NCBI GenBank assembly: GCA_902586695.1
Contig: CACIIL010000002.1
Location: 1 to 64,000, forward strand
Length of the DNA stretch: 64,000 nucleotides
Source: an uncultured Alphaproteobacteria bacterium
Lineage (GTDB): Bacteria; Pseudomonadota; Alphaproteobacteria; HIMB59; GCA-002718135
Reading direction: 5' to 3'
Shown: positions 51,392 through 64,000 of the stretch, piece by piece
Numbering within the stretch: position 1 is the first letter of the stretch
How the letters are laid out: each line of letters opens with the position of its first letter
Notes under the pieces: model-generated
Seen by the model: only the letters and a program-made list of their open reading frames with translations
What the model was told of the DNA's origin: nothing
Databases searched by the model: none
Position numbers and translations under genes: made by a program

Positions 51392-53186
51392 ATTTCAATT
51401 TTGTTAATATAATTAAAAATTTGTTTAGCAATAGGTGCAGCTGTTGATGCTCCTGAACCACCATGCTCAATTATTACTGATATAGCATATTTAGGATCAT
51501 CATGAGGCATATATCCAACAAACAAAGCATGGTCTCTATTTTTCCATTCTTGTTCTTTTTTTCTAAAGTCATCACTTTCTCTCTCAGACAATGTTATTCT
51601 TTTAACCTGAGAAGTTCCAGTTTTGCCTGCAAATTTAATATCTTCTAATCTAGAACTATAAGCAGTACCTCTACTTTCATTTACTACTTTAAATAATGCT
51701 TTTTTTATTATCTTAATCTCATTTAAATATTTATTACTTTTTTCAAAATTGTTATTTTGATTTTTAATTAATGTAGGTTTTATATTTTTTCCATCAGAAG
51801 CAATTATTGATGTCATTACAGCCAATTGAAGAGGATTAGTTAAAACAAATCCTTGTCCAATACCTGCAATTAAAGTTTCACCAGCATACCAACTTTCTCC
51901 CATCTTATTTTTTTTCCATTTTTTTGTTGGAATAATTCCCTTTTTTTGGTTCTGTAATGATATTTCAAAAGTATGATTAAGACCAAAATCTTTTGCAACT
52001 GCTGCTATTTTATCTATTCCTAATTCTTTTGAAATTTCATAAAAAAACACGTCACATGACTGTTTGATCGCTTCAACTATATCCATACTTCCATGACCCT
52101 TTGTTTTCCAACAATGATAAAGACGATCACCGTATTCAATTTTTCCACTACATGTATGTGTTGAGCTAGTATTAATAATACCATGTTTTAATGCAGCTAT
52201 AGCTACTATCATTTTAAAAGTTGAACCAGGAGCATAAAGGCCTTGAATACTTCGATTTGTTAAAGGGGATAAATTATTAGATAATAAACTCTCCCAATAT
52301 AAAGTATTTGGTTTTTCTATAATTTTATTTGGATCATATGAAGGTGTAGATGCCATACACAATATTTCACCTGTTTTTATATTAATAACATTAACAGATC
52401 CCGCTCTATAAGTATTAAGAAGATTAACTACATATTCCTGTATTCTTAAATCTAATGATAAATGTATTTCTTCTCCTTGAACACTTTCAATTTTAGATAT
52501 TTCTCTTATAACTCTCCCTGAAGAGTTTACTTCAATTTCTCTTTGACCTGCTTTACCAACTAAAACTGGATTAAATGACTTTTCCAAACCTTGTTTACCA
52601 ATGTCTAAATTTGGCATTTTTGATATAAAAGGTAAGGATAATTCTTTTTGATTAGGTTTACTAATATATCCTAATAAATGAGAGAAAATTTCTTTATAAG
52701 GATAAACTCTAAGATAGTCTTCAGAAATAAAAATGCCTTGTAAGTTATATTTATTTGATTCAATTCTTTCTAATTCTTTCCATGATATATTTTCAAAAAT
52801 TTTAATCTTTTGAAATTTTTTTACCTTTGAACTCAATTCAATTATTTTTCTTCTTTTAGAAAAATCAATTGTTATAAATTTTGATAAGGAATTTAATGTA
52901 TTATTTATAGAGTTAGTCTTTTCAGGAATCAAATATAGATCAAAGACTTTTTCGTTTCTTGCAATTAAATTATTGTTTCTATCAAAAATTTTACCTCTTA
53001 TTGGAAAAATAATTTCTAAATCAATCTGATTTTTTTTTGATAAAGTTTTATACTTTGAAGAGTTAAAAATTTGTATATTGTATAAACGCCAACCTACTAA
53101 TGAAAATAAAGAGATCTTAAGTAAGTATAAAAAAATGTTCTCCTATTAAAAACAGTTATTTGTTTTTTTTGTTCTGAAAAAAGCAT
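51388..53186 (-). CDS. mrdA: Penicillin-binding protein 2; N-terminal 19 codons lie in a different frame, joined by a -1 shift (or one missing T) at the T7 run 53135..53129
   Basis: Body: QEYVVNLLNTYRAGSVNVINIKTGEILCMASTPSYDPN, YAPGSTFKM, KTGTSQV. Upstream frame 1: ATG(53186) MLFSEQKKQITVFNRRTFF; other frame: LYLLKISLFSLVGWRLYNIQIFNSSKYKTLSKKNQIDLEIIFPIRGKIFDRNNNLIARNEKVFDLYL-IPEK. ATG overlaps the mreD stop (TAATG). Confidence 0.88.
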
Positions 53187-53674
53187 TACAATTTATCTAT
53201 TTTAGAAAACATATATAATGAAGGTAAAAACATTAATACTGAAATTAGAAATAATAGTCCTAAATCATTATAATTTATTGGATAGTTATATAAAATTCTT
53301 GAAATAAAACTTTCAATTACAAACATTATAAATACAATTATAATAATTATATATGATATTTTAAAAGATGAAAAATTTAATAAAAATTTTTTTAAAAATT
53401 GAAATGCTGTAAGAAAAATTAAAAATGAAATTATATGAGGTCCCATATTATTAATTAAATAAATATCAAATAAAACTCCATATAAAAAAAATATAAAATA
53501 AAGAGTAAAGTGAAAAAAGTAAAAAATAAAATAAATTAATGTTAAATGGAAGAGAACATAAGCTATAAAATTAACAATTTTTAATTCAACAAAATAATTT
53601 ACTGTTAACGAAAAAGAAAAGAATAAAATAATATGATATATTGTTTTTTGACTACTAAGTAGTTTTGTTAACAT
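53186..53674 (-). CDS. mreD: Rod shape-determining protein MreD-like membrane protein
   Basis: Five to six TM-like segments, position between mreC and mrdA; short and divergent. Confidence 0.8.
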   Translation of the reverse strand: MLTKLLSSQKTIYHIILFFSFSLTVNYFVELKIVNFIAYVLFHLTLIYFIFYFFHFTLYFIFFLYGVLFDIYLINNMGPHIISFLIFLTAFQFLKKFLLNFSSFKISYIIIIIVFIMFVIESFISRILYNYPINYNDLGLLFLISVLMFLPSLYMFSKIDKL

Positions 53675-54495
53675 TATTTAGATTCAACAACCTGCACATA
53701 TTCAATATTTTTAAAATCAACAAAAGGCAATACATAATACCTATCTTTCGAAGCTTTGACAATTTTACCTACTAAAATATCAGATGGGAAGATTTGGGCT
53801 GTTCCACTTGTAACAACAAGATCGCCAATTTTAGGAGTTTGTTCTCCTTTTTTAAAGATACTTACTAAGTGTATTCCGTCATCAGCTCCTTGAAGTAATG
53901 AAAAATTTTCATTGAAGATTGTTTTAACTGCTATTGATGAGTTTGGATCAGTTAAGAGCATAACTTTTGAGGTCTCTATTGATGTTTCTATAGTTCTTCC
54001 TAAAAGACCTCTGTGATTAATAACTGCCATTTGATTAAGAATTCCATCTTTTAATCCTGCATTAATATTAATCATTTTGCCATACATAAAATCATTTCTA
54101 CTTATCAATGAGGCTGTTTTTACAAGTGATAGCGAATTATCTGTTGAGTTAAGAAGTTTTTTAAAAACTCTATTTTCTTTAGTATTTTGAATAGCTAAAG
54201 TTTGCCATTTCTTTAATCTCATAATTTCTTCTTTAAGAATATGATTTTCGGTCTTTAAATTTTTAAAATCAGATATTTGAGACTTTATATTTGATGCAAG
54301 CTTAATTGGAGCTGCCACAAACGATGTTATCGGATGTAAATAACTATTAGAAATTGATTTAAATTTATTTACTATTACATAATCAGATTTAGAAAATAAA
54401 ATTAATAAAAAAGATAATAAAAAAATAATTGATAAAGATAAATTTTTTAAAAATTTTGATCTTGATATTGCTTTAACTTTAAATGATAGGGCCAT
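53674..54495 (-). CDS. mreC: Rod shape-determining protein MreC
   Basis: N-terminal TM, coiled coil, ASLISRNDFMYGKMININAGLKDGILNQMAVINHRGLLGRTIETS. Confidence 0.92.
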   Translation of the reverse strand: MALSFKVKAISRSKFLKNLSLSIIFLLSFLLILFSKSDYVIVNKFKSISNSYLHPITSFVAAPIKLASNIKSQISDFKNLKTENHILKEEIMRLKKWQTLAIQNTKENRVFKKLLNSTDNSLSLVKTASLISRNDFMYGKMININAGLKDGILNQMAVINHRGLLGRTIETSIETSKVMLLTDPNSSIAVKTIFNENFSLLQGADDGIHLVSIFKKGEQTPKIGDLVVTSGTAQIFPSDILVGKIVKASKDRYYVLPFVDFKNIEYVQVVESK

Positions 54496-54500
54496 AAGAT

Positions 54501-55547
<1,047 letters not shown>

Positions 55548-57104
55548 TTATACTCCTTCTATTTTAATTTCGGCAGATTTTTTTACAATTGATTTAGTTT
55601 TTTTAAATAATAATCTATTTAAAGCACTAATATATGCTTTTGCAGAAGCAACAATTATATCTGGATCACTCCCTTTTGCTTGAGAAGATAGGTCATTATC
55701 CTCAAGGCGGACAGTTACTTCACCTTGGGCATCAGTACCTGCGGTTATAGCATTTACCTGGAATAACTTAAGATGAAAATCTGTATTAGTGATTATTTTA
55801 ATAGCATTAAAAGTAGCGTCAACTGGCCCATTACCTTGACTAATATTAGTAGCTTTTTTTTGATCCATAATTAATGTCAATTTAGCTTCATGCTTAGAAA
55901 GAGAGCCTGCATTTACCTCTAATGATACAAATTTAATATGTTCATCGTATGTCATTGACCTTTCACCTGCTAGAGCAATAAGATCTTCTTCAAAAATTTC
56001 TTTTTTCTTATCAGCTAGATCTTTAAAACGACCAAAAAGTTCCATTAAAGTATTATCACCAAAATCATAACCTAATTCTTTAAGTTTCTCTGAAAATGCA
56101 TGTTTTCCTGAATGTTTACCTAACACAAGTGATGATTTGTTTAATCCTACAGATTCAGGAGTCATAATTTCATATGTTTCTGCATTTTTTAACATTCCAT
56201 CTTGATGAATACCGGCTTCATGAGCAAATGCATTTGCTCCGACTATTGCTTTATTTGGTTGAACTGTGAAACCAGTAATAGAAGAGACTAATCTTGATGC
56301 TTTAGTGATATATTCTGACTTAACGTTTGTATGAAAAGGAATTAAATCTTTTTTAACCTTCAAAGTCATCACAACTTCTTCAAGTGCTGCATTTCCAGCT
56401 CTTTCCCCTAAGCCATTTATTGTGCACTCAACTTGTCTCGCGCCTTCTTGAATAGCAGCTACACTGTTCGCTACAGCTAATCCTAAATCATTATGTGTAT
56501 GGGTTGATAAAATTGCTTTATCTATGTTTGGAACATTATTTTTTACAGATTTAAAAATAGAACCAAACTCAGAAGGTAAAGTAAAACCTACAGTATCAGG
56601 AATATTAATTGTCGTTGCGCCAGAGTTTATAGCAAGTTCAATGCATTTGTATAGAAAATCTAAATTAGATCTTCCTCCATCCTCACAACTCCACTCAATA
56701 TTATCACATAAATTTCTTGCATGTGTAACAGTATGTTTTATGGCATCCAAAACCTCCTCTTCAGTCTTTTTAAGTTTAAATTTCATATGAATTGGACTAG
56801 TTGCAATAAAAGTGTGAATACGAGGTGACTTAGCATGTTTAACAGCTTCCCATGCCCTATCAATATCTACAAGCTTTGCTCTTGCAAGACCAGCAACAGT
56901 TGAATTTTTAATATTTTTACTTATCTCAGATACTGCCTCAAAGTCTCCATTGGAAGCTATAGGGAAACCTGCTTCAATAATATCAACTTGCATCTCCTCT
57001 AAAAGTTGAGCAATTTGCATCTTTTCATCAAGATTCATAGTAGCTCCTGGAGATTGTTCTCCATCTCTTAAAGTTGTATCAAAAATGTAAACTCTATCAC
57101 TCAT
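55548..57104 (-). CDS. leuA: 2-isopropylmalate synthase
   Basis: IFDTTLRDGEQSPGATMN, STHTHNDLGLAVANSVAAIQEGARQVECTINGLGERAGNAALEEV. Confidence 0.96.
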   Translation of the reverse strand: MSDRVYIFDTTLRDGEQSPGATMNLDEKMQIAQLLEEMQVDIIEAGFPIASNGDFEAVSEISKNIKNSTVAGLARAKLVDIDRAWEAVKHAKSPRIHTFIATSPIHMKFKLKKTEEEVLDAIKHTVTHARNLCDNIEWSCEDGGRSNLDFLYKCIELAINSGATTINIPDTVGFTLPSEFGSIFKSVKNNVPNIDKAILSTHTHNDLGLAVANSVAAIQEGARQVECTINGLGERAGNAALEEVVMTLKVKKDLIPFHTNVKSEYITKASRLVSSITGFTVQPNKAIVGANAFAHEAGIHQDGMLKNAETYEIMTPESVGLNKSSLVLGKHSGKHAFSEKLKELGYDFGDNTLMELFGRFKDLADKKKEIFEEDLIALAGERSMTYDEHIKFVSLEVNAGSLSKHEAKLTLIMDQKKATNISQGNGPVDATFNAIKIITNTDFHLKLFQVNAITAGTDAQGEVTVRLEDNDLSSQAKGSDPDIIVASAKAYISALNRLLFKKTKSIVKKSAEIKIEGV

Positions 57105-57168
57105 TTATATTCACCTATACACCATTATTTATCAATTTTAAATTAATGACTTAATCTCCTAAAATATT

Positions 57169-58729
<1,561 letters not shown>

Positions 58730-58730
<1 letters not shown>

Positions 58731-60502
58731 TATACTAAAATTTTACCCTTCTCAGCAGATACCTCATCTTGTTTTTGATCTTTGCTTAAAACCATTTCAT
58801 TGTGTGCTGAACCACTTTGGATCATTGGAAAACAGTTTTCTTCTTTACTCACCCAAATATCTGCAATTACTGTTTTATCAGTATTAATCATTTCATTAAT
58901 TACTTTATCTAAATCCTCAGGTTTCTTAGCTCTAAGACCCACAGCTTTATAACTTTCTGCTAACTTAACAAAATCTGGAAGGCTATCGGTATAACTTTCT
59001 GAATAACGCCCTCCATGAAGTAGTTCCTGCCATTGTCTTACCATTCCCATATATTCATTGTTAAGAATAAATATTTTTACAGGTAACCTATATTGAACCG
59101 CTGTGCTCATTTCCTGTATATTCATTAATATTGATGCATCACCAGCAATATCAATAACTAAAGCATCAGGATTAGCAACTTGGGCACCAATAGCAGCAGG
59201 AAAACCATAACCCATAGTCCCCAGCCCACCTGATGTAAGCCATCTATTTGGTTTCTCAAATTTATAAAATTGCGCAGCCCACATCTGATGTTGGCCTACC
59301 TCAGTTGTTATGAAAGTTTTTTTATTTTTAGTTAATTCATATAATCTTTGAACAGCATACTGAGGTTTGATTTCTTTTTGGTTGTTAGTAAAATGTAAAC
59401 AATCTATTTTTTTCCAATTATTAATTTTATCCCACCATAATTTAATATCTGATTGTTTTGTTTTTAATTTTTTATCCCTCCAGGTCTTTATTATTTTAGT
59501 TAAAACACTTTTTACATCTCCAACTACTGGAACATCAACTTTAATTGTTTTATTTATGTTGCTCTCATCAATGTCTATATGAATCTTCTTAGAATTTGGT
59601 GAAAAAGCATCTAACCTTCCTGTTACTCTATCATCAAAACGTGCTCCTATATTAATCATAACATCACACTCATTCATTGCCATATTTGCTTCATACATAC
59701 CGTGCATTCCAAGCATACCAAGTGAATTTGTATGTGAAGAACCTAGAACACCTAAGCCCATAAGAGTCATAGTTGCAGGCGCCCCTGTCATTTCAACAAA
59801 TTGAGATACAAGTTCAGAAGCTTTAGGTCCAGAATTAATACATCCGCCTCCAATATAAAATATTGGTTTCTTAGCTTTTGAAATTAAATCAACAACTTGA
59901 TTAATTTTTTCATCATTTTTAAATATTTTAGGCTCAAATAGTCTATGAGAAGGAATAATTATTTGTTCTTTTTTTGTGTAATGTCCATTTGCAAATTGAA
60001 CATCCTTTGGAATATCTATAAGTACAGGGCCGGGCCTTCCATTTTCAGCAATTGTAAAAGCTTCATGAATAACTGGTGATAATTTATTTGGATCCTTAAC
60101 TAGATAGTTGTGTTTAGTACATGGTCTTGTAATACCGGTTGTGTCACATTCTTGAAATGCATCACTACCAATTAAATGTTGAGGAACCTGACCTGTTATA
60201 CAAACTATTGGAATACTATCCATCATTGCATCTGTTAATCCTGTAACAACATTTGTTGCACCAGGTCCTGATGTTACTAATACAACACCAATCTTACCTG
60301 TGGAACGTGCATAACCTTCAGCAGCATGGATTGCTCCTCCTTCTTGACGAACTAAAACATGTTTTATTGAATTTTGTTTAAATAAAGTATCATAAATTGG
60401 TAAGACTGCACCACCAGGGTAACCAAATATAACTTCAACCCCTTGATCTACAAGTGATTGCAAAACAATTTCTGCTCCTGTCTTATCCTGTTTCATTGCC
60501 AT
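58730..60502 (-). CDS. ilvB: Acetolactate synthase large subunit
   Basis: GAEIVLQSLVDQGVEVIFGYPGGAVLPIYD, TSGPGATNVVTGLTDAMMDSIPIVCITGQVP, NNEYMGMVRQWQELLHGGRYSESY. Confidence 0.97.
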
Positions 60503-60549
60503 GGTCTCATAGGCTGTGGATAAAATAAAATCAATAATTTACTTCAAAA

Positions 60550-61467
60550 TCAGTCAATTTTAATAGATTTTGGATCGATTTCGAGGGGAAATTTATCAAA
60601 TTTTTGAAAAATTTGTAAATTTGAGGAATTCCACCACGTATGTTGGCGTTTAACATAATTTCTTGTAACTTGCTGCCCTTTACTAATACACTCATCTAAA
60701 CTAATTTCATTCTTTAAATATTTTGTAATTTCAGGAACGCCATGAGCTCTCATTATTGGCAATGATTCACTAAGATTAAGTTCAAGCATTTTTTTAACTT
60801 CATCTATTGCACCAACATTAATCATTTTCAAAAACCTAGAATTAACAATTTCATAATTTTTTTTTCTATCAGGTAAAAACAAAAAAATTTTTAAATTGTA
60901 ATTATTTATAAATTTTTTATTTTTATGTAATTTCCATTCACTATATTTTTTTCCTGTTGATTCATAAATTTCCCAAATTCTTCTCAATCGCAGAGTATCA
61001 TTAGAATTTATTTCTTTAAATGATTCTGGATCAAAATTTTTTATCTGGTTAATAAGAAAATCTTTACCAAATTTATTAAGAATTTTTTCCGACTCAATTT
61101 TTATAGATTCAGAAATAGAAGGTATATCAATTAATCCGTTAACTAATGTATCAATATATAAACCTGTACCTCCAACTAATATTGGAGTTAAATTATTTTT
61201 AAATAAATGATTGATAAGATTAGAGGAATCATTGCACCACTTTTCAACATTATATCTTTCTGAACCATCTACATATCCATATAAATAATGATCTATATTT
61301 TTCATTTCTAATTTTGATGGTCTTGCTGTTAGTATTTTTAAATTTTTATATACTTGCATGCTATCAGAATTAATTACTGCACCTCCTATTTTTTTTGCTA
61401 GTTTAATTGAAAAATCTGATTTGCCTGTAGCTGTTGGGCCAGCTATTACATAAATATTTTTTATCAA
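60550..61467 (-). CDS. miaA: tRNA dimethylallyltransferase
   Basis: VIAGPTATGKSDFSIKLAKKIGGAVINSDSMQVYKNLKILTARPS, ILVGGTGLYIDTLVNG, QQVTRNYVKRQHTWW. Confidence 0.95.
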   Translation of the reverse strand: MIKNIYVIAGPTATGKSDFSIKLAKKIGGAVINSDSMQVYKNLKILTARPSKLEMKNIDHYLYGYVDGSERYNVEKWCNDSSNLINHLFKNNLTPILVGGTGLYIDTLVNGLIDIPSISESIKIESEKILNKFGKDFLINQIKNFDPESFKEINSNDTLRLRRIWEIYESTGKKYSEWKLHKNKKFINNYNLKIFLFLPDRKKNYEIVNSRFLKMINVGAIDEVKKMLELNLSESLPIMRAHGVPEITKYLKNEISLDECISKGQQVTRNYVKRQHTWWNSSNLQIFQKFDKFPLEIDPKSIKID

Positions 61468-62855
61468 TTATTAATAAATTTTATTGTTACCCAGCTTGTT
61501 TCATTATCTCTTTGGATCTTTAATAAAAGAGAGGACCTTCCAGTTTTTTGGTATTTATTAACAAGCGAAATAAAAGTTTTTGTTGAGTCAACTATTTCTC
61601 TATTAACTTCTAAAATAATATCTTCTTCTAATAAATTAATATCTACATTATTAATCTTGCTTACTTTTACACCATTAGAATCTTTATTTTCAGTTATTGT
61701 AATTCCAAGAGATTTAATTATTTCTTCTTTTATTTTATTTTCTTTTTTTGGTGATTTGGTTTGTGTATATGTTTGCTCTGGTAGTTCACCAAGCTCTACC
61801 TCAATAATAATTTTTTTATTTTTTCGCCATACTTCCACAATAGCAATAGACCCAACATCTGACTCTGCTACAACTCTAGGCAAATCAGTCATTTTAATAA
61901 TTTCAATATTATTAAATTTTAATATTACATCCCCAGCTTCTATTCCTGCTGTTTTTGATGGCCCTTTGGGATTTACATTTGAAACAAATGCACCTTTTTC
62001 ATTTTCAAGGCCAAGGCTTTCTGCAAAATCTTTTGAAACTGGTTGTATTTGAACTCCAAGCCACCCTCTTTTAGTTCTTCCAAAATCTTTGAGTTGTTGG
62101 ACAATTTTTTTAGCACTATTTGAAGGAATGGCAAAACCTAGACCAATACTTCCTCCTGTTTGGGATATTATTGCACTATTAATTCCTATTACTTGACCTT
62201 CAGTATTAAAAAGAGGACCACCTGAATTACCTCTGTTAATTGAAGCATCTGTTTGTAAAAATTTTACATAAGGACCATTACCAATATCTCTTGAAATAGC
62301 AGATATAATACCAGCAGTAACAGTACCTCCTAGTCCAAGTGGGTTTCCTATTGCTATAGACCAATCACCTACCCTCATTGAATCTGAATCACCCCATTTG
62401 ACTGCTGTAAGTTCATTTGAACCAGGTTCAATTTTTAAAACTGCTAAATCTGCTTTTGGATCTCTTCCAAGTAATTCTGCTTTAAATTCTTGAAGATCTG
62501 ACATTATAACAGTAATTTCATCTGCACCTTCGATAACATGGTTGTTAGTTACAATTATTCCTTCTTTTTCAATTATAAAACCTGAACCAAGTCCCATCAT
62601 AGGCCTTTGGGATGGTGAGTTTCTTCTTTCGTTATTAAAATAATCTTTAAAAAATTCATCAAATGGTGATCCTTCAGGGAAACGCGGCATTTGATTTTGA
62701 GGATTTGTATTTTCAATAATTGTTGTTGAAGCAATACTAACAACTGCTGGTGATAAATTTTCAACTAAATCAGCAAAACTACTAGGATGAGATTTTGAAA
62801 TAGTAGAGTACGTAAAAATAAAGAAAAAGACTAAACTAGAAAATATTCTAATCAT
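61464..62855 (-). CDS. degP: Do/DegP-type periplasmic serine protease with PDZ domains (ORF track starts at 62897)
   Basis: GSGFIIEKEGIIVTNNHVIEGADEITV, DLAVLKI, DASINRGNSGGPLFNTEGQVIGINSAI, GWLGVQIQPVSKDFAESLGL. Confidence 0.92.
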   Translation of the reverse strand: MIRIFSSLVFFFIFTYSTISKSHPSSFADLVENLSPAVVSIASTTIIENTNPQNQMPRFPEGSPFDEFFKDYFNNERRNSPSQRPMMGLGSGFIIEKEGIIVTNNHVIEGADEITVIMSDLQEFKAELLGRDPKADLAVLKIEPGSNELTAVKWGDSDSMRVGDWSIAIGNPLGLGGTVTAGIISAISRDIGNGPYVKFLQTDASINRGNSGGPLFNTEGQVIGINSAIISQTGGSIGLGFAIPSNSAKKIVQQLKDFGRTKRGWLGVQIQPVSKDFAESLGLENEKGAFVSNVNPKGPSKTAGIEAGDVILKFNNIEIIKMTDLPRVVAESDVGSIAIVEVWRKNKKIIIEVELGELPEQTYTQTKSPKKENKIKEEIIKSLGITITENKDSNGVKVSKINNVDINLLEEDIILEVNREIVDSTKTFISLVNKYQKTGRSSLLLKIQRDNETSWVTIKFINN

Positions 62856-63058
62856 TAAAGTTGTCCATAAAATCGAAAGGTGAAATAAATAAGGCATACA
62901 CCAAATATTATCATAACAAGAGATATAGTCTTAATTTTTTGAGGATCAACCTTACTTAACTGATCAAGTAATGAGTTTAATTTATCTGCTAAAAAAAAAT
63001 AAAGTATACCTTCAAAAAAAAGAAGCAAACCAATACCCAAAAGCAAAAGCTTTAGCAT
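62855..63058 (-). CDS. DUF2065 family membrane protein
   Basis: 67-aa two-TM protein between hflC and degP (LLLLGIGLLLFFEGILYFFLADKLNSLLDQLS). Confidence 0.8.
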   Translation of the reverse strand: MLKLLLLGIGLLLFFEGILYFFLADKLNSLLDQLSKVDPQKIKTISLVMIIFGVCLIYFTFRFYGQL

Positions 63059-63933
63059 TAGTTTTCTATTTCAATTTCTCCAAAAAACTTCTCACAAACT
63101 TGACCTGGTGCAATAACCATTGACATTTCAGTATCACCAAAAGTATCTCTACAAGCTTGCATAGTTCTTAAAAAATCAAAAAATTCTTCATCAAGACTAT
63201 AAGCGTCAGCAAGGATTTTATTTTTTTCTGCATCTCCTTCACCTCTTAAAATAGAAGATGTTCTCTCTGCTTCAGCTACAATAACAGTTTGTTGTCTATC
63301 AGCTGATGCAACTATTTCTTTAGATAACTCTTCTCCTTCAGCCCTAAGTAGATTTGCTTCTTTTTCTCTTTCTGATCTCATACGCTGATAAACGTTATTA
63401 GAAACTTGTTCAGTAAGATCTGTTCTTCCAATTCTTATATCAATAATTTCAACACCAAAAGACTCTTCATTTGAAAGAATTTGGTTTTGTATTTCGTTCA
63501 TAATATTTATTCTTTCATCACTTAAAAGAGATGTTAAAGAATACTGAGCTATGACACCTCTAACGGATGCATTAATAATTCTACCAAATCTATCTGAAAA
63601 TGTTGCTTCATTTCTAACAGTTTGAAAGAATTTTAAAGGATTAACAATTCTATATCTAGCAAATGAGTCAACAATAATTCTTTTTTGATCAGATAAAATC
63701 ATTTCTTCTGGTTGAGGGTCAAGGTTTAGTAATCTTGAATCTAAAAATACGGCATCCTGAATAAATGGTATCTTAATTTGCAATCCAGGTTTTGTTATTA
63801 CCTTCCTTGGATCACCAAACTGCAATACTATTGCTTGCTTAGTTTCATTTACAATAAAAAAAGCTCCTGTAAATGTAAGAAAGCCTATGAATAATAAAAG
63901 AACTATAACAATATTTTTAGGTGTAAATCTCAT
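63058..63933 (-). CDS. hflC: HflC, FtsH modulator (SPFH family)
   Basis: AFFIVNETKQAIVLQFGDPRKVITKPGLQIKIPFIQDAVFLDSRLLNLD, RMRSEREKEANLLRAEGEE. Confidence 0.94.
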   Translation of the reverse strand: MRFTPKNIVIVLLLFIGFLTFTGAFFIVNETKQAIVLQFGDPRKVITKPGLQIKIPFIQDAVFLDSRLLNLDPQPEEMILSDQKRIIVDSFARYRIVNPLKFFQTVRNEATFSDRFGRIINASVRGVIAQYSLTSLLSDERINIMNEIQNQILSNEESFGVEIIDIRIGRTDLTEQVSNNVYQRMRSEREKEANLLRAEGEELSKEIVASADRQQTVIVAEAERTSSILRGEGDAEKNKILADAYSLDEEFFDFLRTMQACRDTFGDTEMSMVIAPGQVCEKFFGEIEIEN

Positions 63934-64000
63934 TAGTTACTATTCCCTTTTTTTAATTCATTTAATGGCAAATAAGGCACTACTCCTTGTCCTCCGGCAT
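63933..64000 (-). CDS. hflK: HflK C-terminus (partial; gene runs off the window)
   Basis: Minus-strand reading ...AGGQGVVPYLPLNELKKGNSN*, stop overlapping hflC ATG (TAATG). Confidence 0.75.
   Translation of the reverse strand, partial: AGGQGVVPYLPLNELKKGNSN

Noticed and set aside
60503-60549. Possible leader-peptide attenuator before ilvB
   Set aside because: The 47-nt gap has no Leu/Val/Ile-rich ORF and no clear terminator hairpin.
61657-62052. 131-aa plus-strand ORF inside degP
   Set aside because: Antisense shadow of PDZ-coding sequence; composition explained by the opposite strand.

Overview
This 64 kb window comes from an AT-rich, tightly packed bacterial chromosome. Gene content and order suggest a streamlined, probably marine, alphaproteobacterium (inference). 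Most of it is housekeeping: prfB/mrcA, rne, dcd-aroQ-accBC-aat, pyrC, glyS, sppA, a polyprenyl synthase, rpe, sbmA/bacA-like, uppP, and a long co-directional minus-strand run hflK-hflC-DUF2065-degP-miaA-ilvBNC-leuA-mreBCD-mrdA-rodA-livGFHM. The accessory part (about 27.4-41 kb) is a sugar module: an rbsABC-type importer, DUF2291, a tandem-domain ALDH, deoC, a split transketolase, a glycerol-kinase-like FGGY kinase, a TIM-barrel isomerase, rbsD and rbsK. I found no tRNA, rRNA, CRISPR, IS element or prophage. Main observations: (1) prfB is read through a +1 frameshift with an unusual GUU UGA C shift site. (2) Three catabolic genes of the sugar module are broken by four single-base A-run expansions; one also has an in-frame stop at codon 3, while the transporter genes stay intact. 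(3) The essential-type gene mrdA (PBP2) needs a -1 shift at a T7 run to join its N-terminus to its body. (4) A 27-aa, extremely basic protein sits 11 nt behind a near-consensus promoter. (5) aat has no canonical start codon that preserves its conserved N-terminal motif. (6) BCAA synthesis, cell-shape and BCAA uptake genes form one continuous gene run. No computation or database search was run; family names come from reading the protein sequences.
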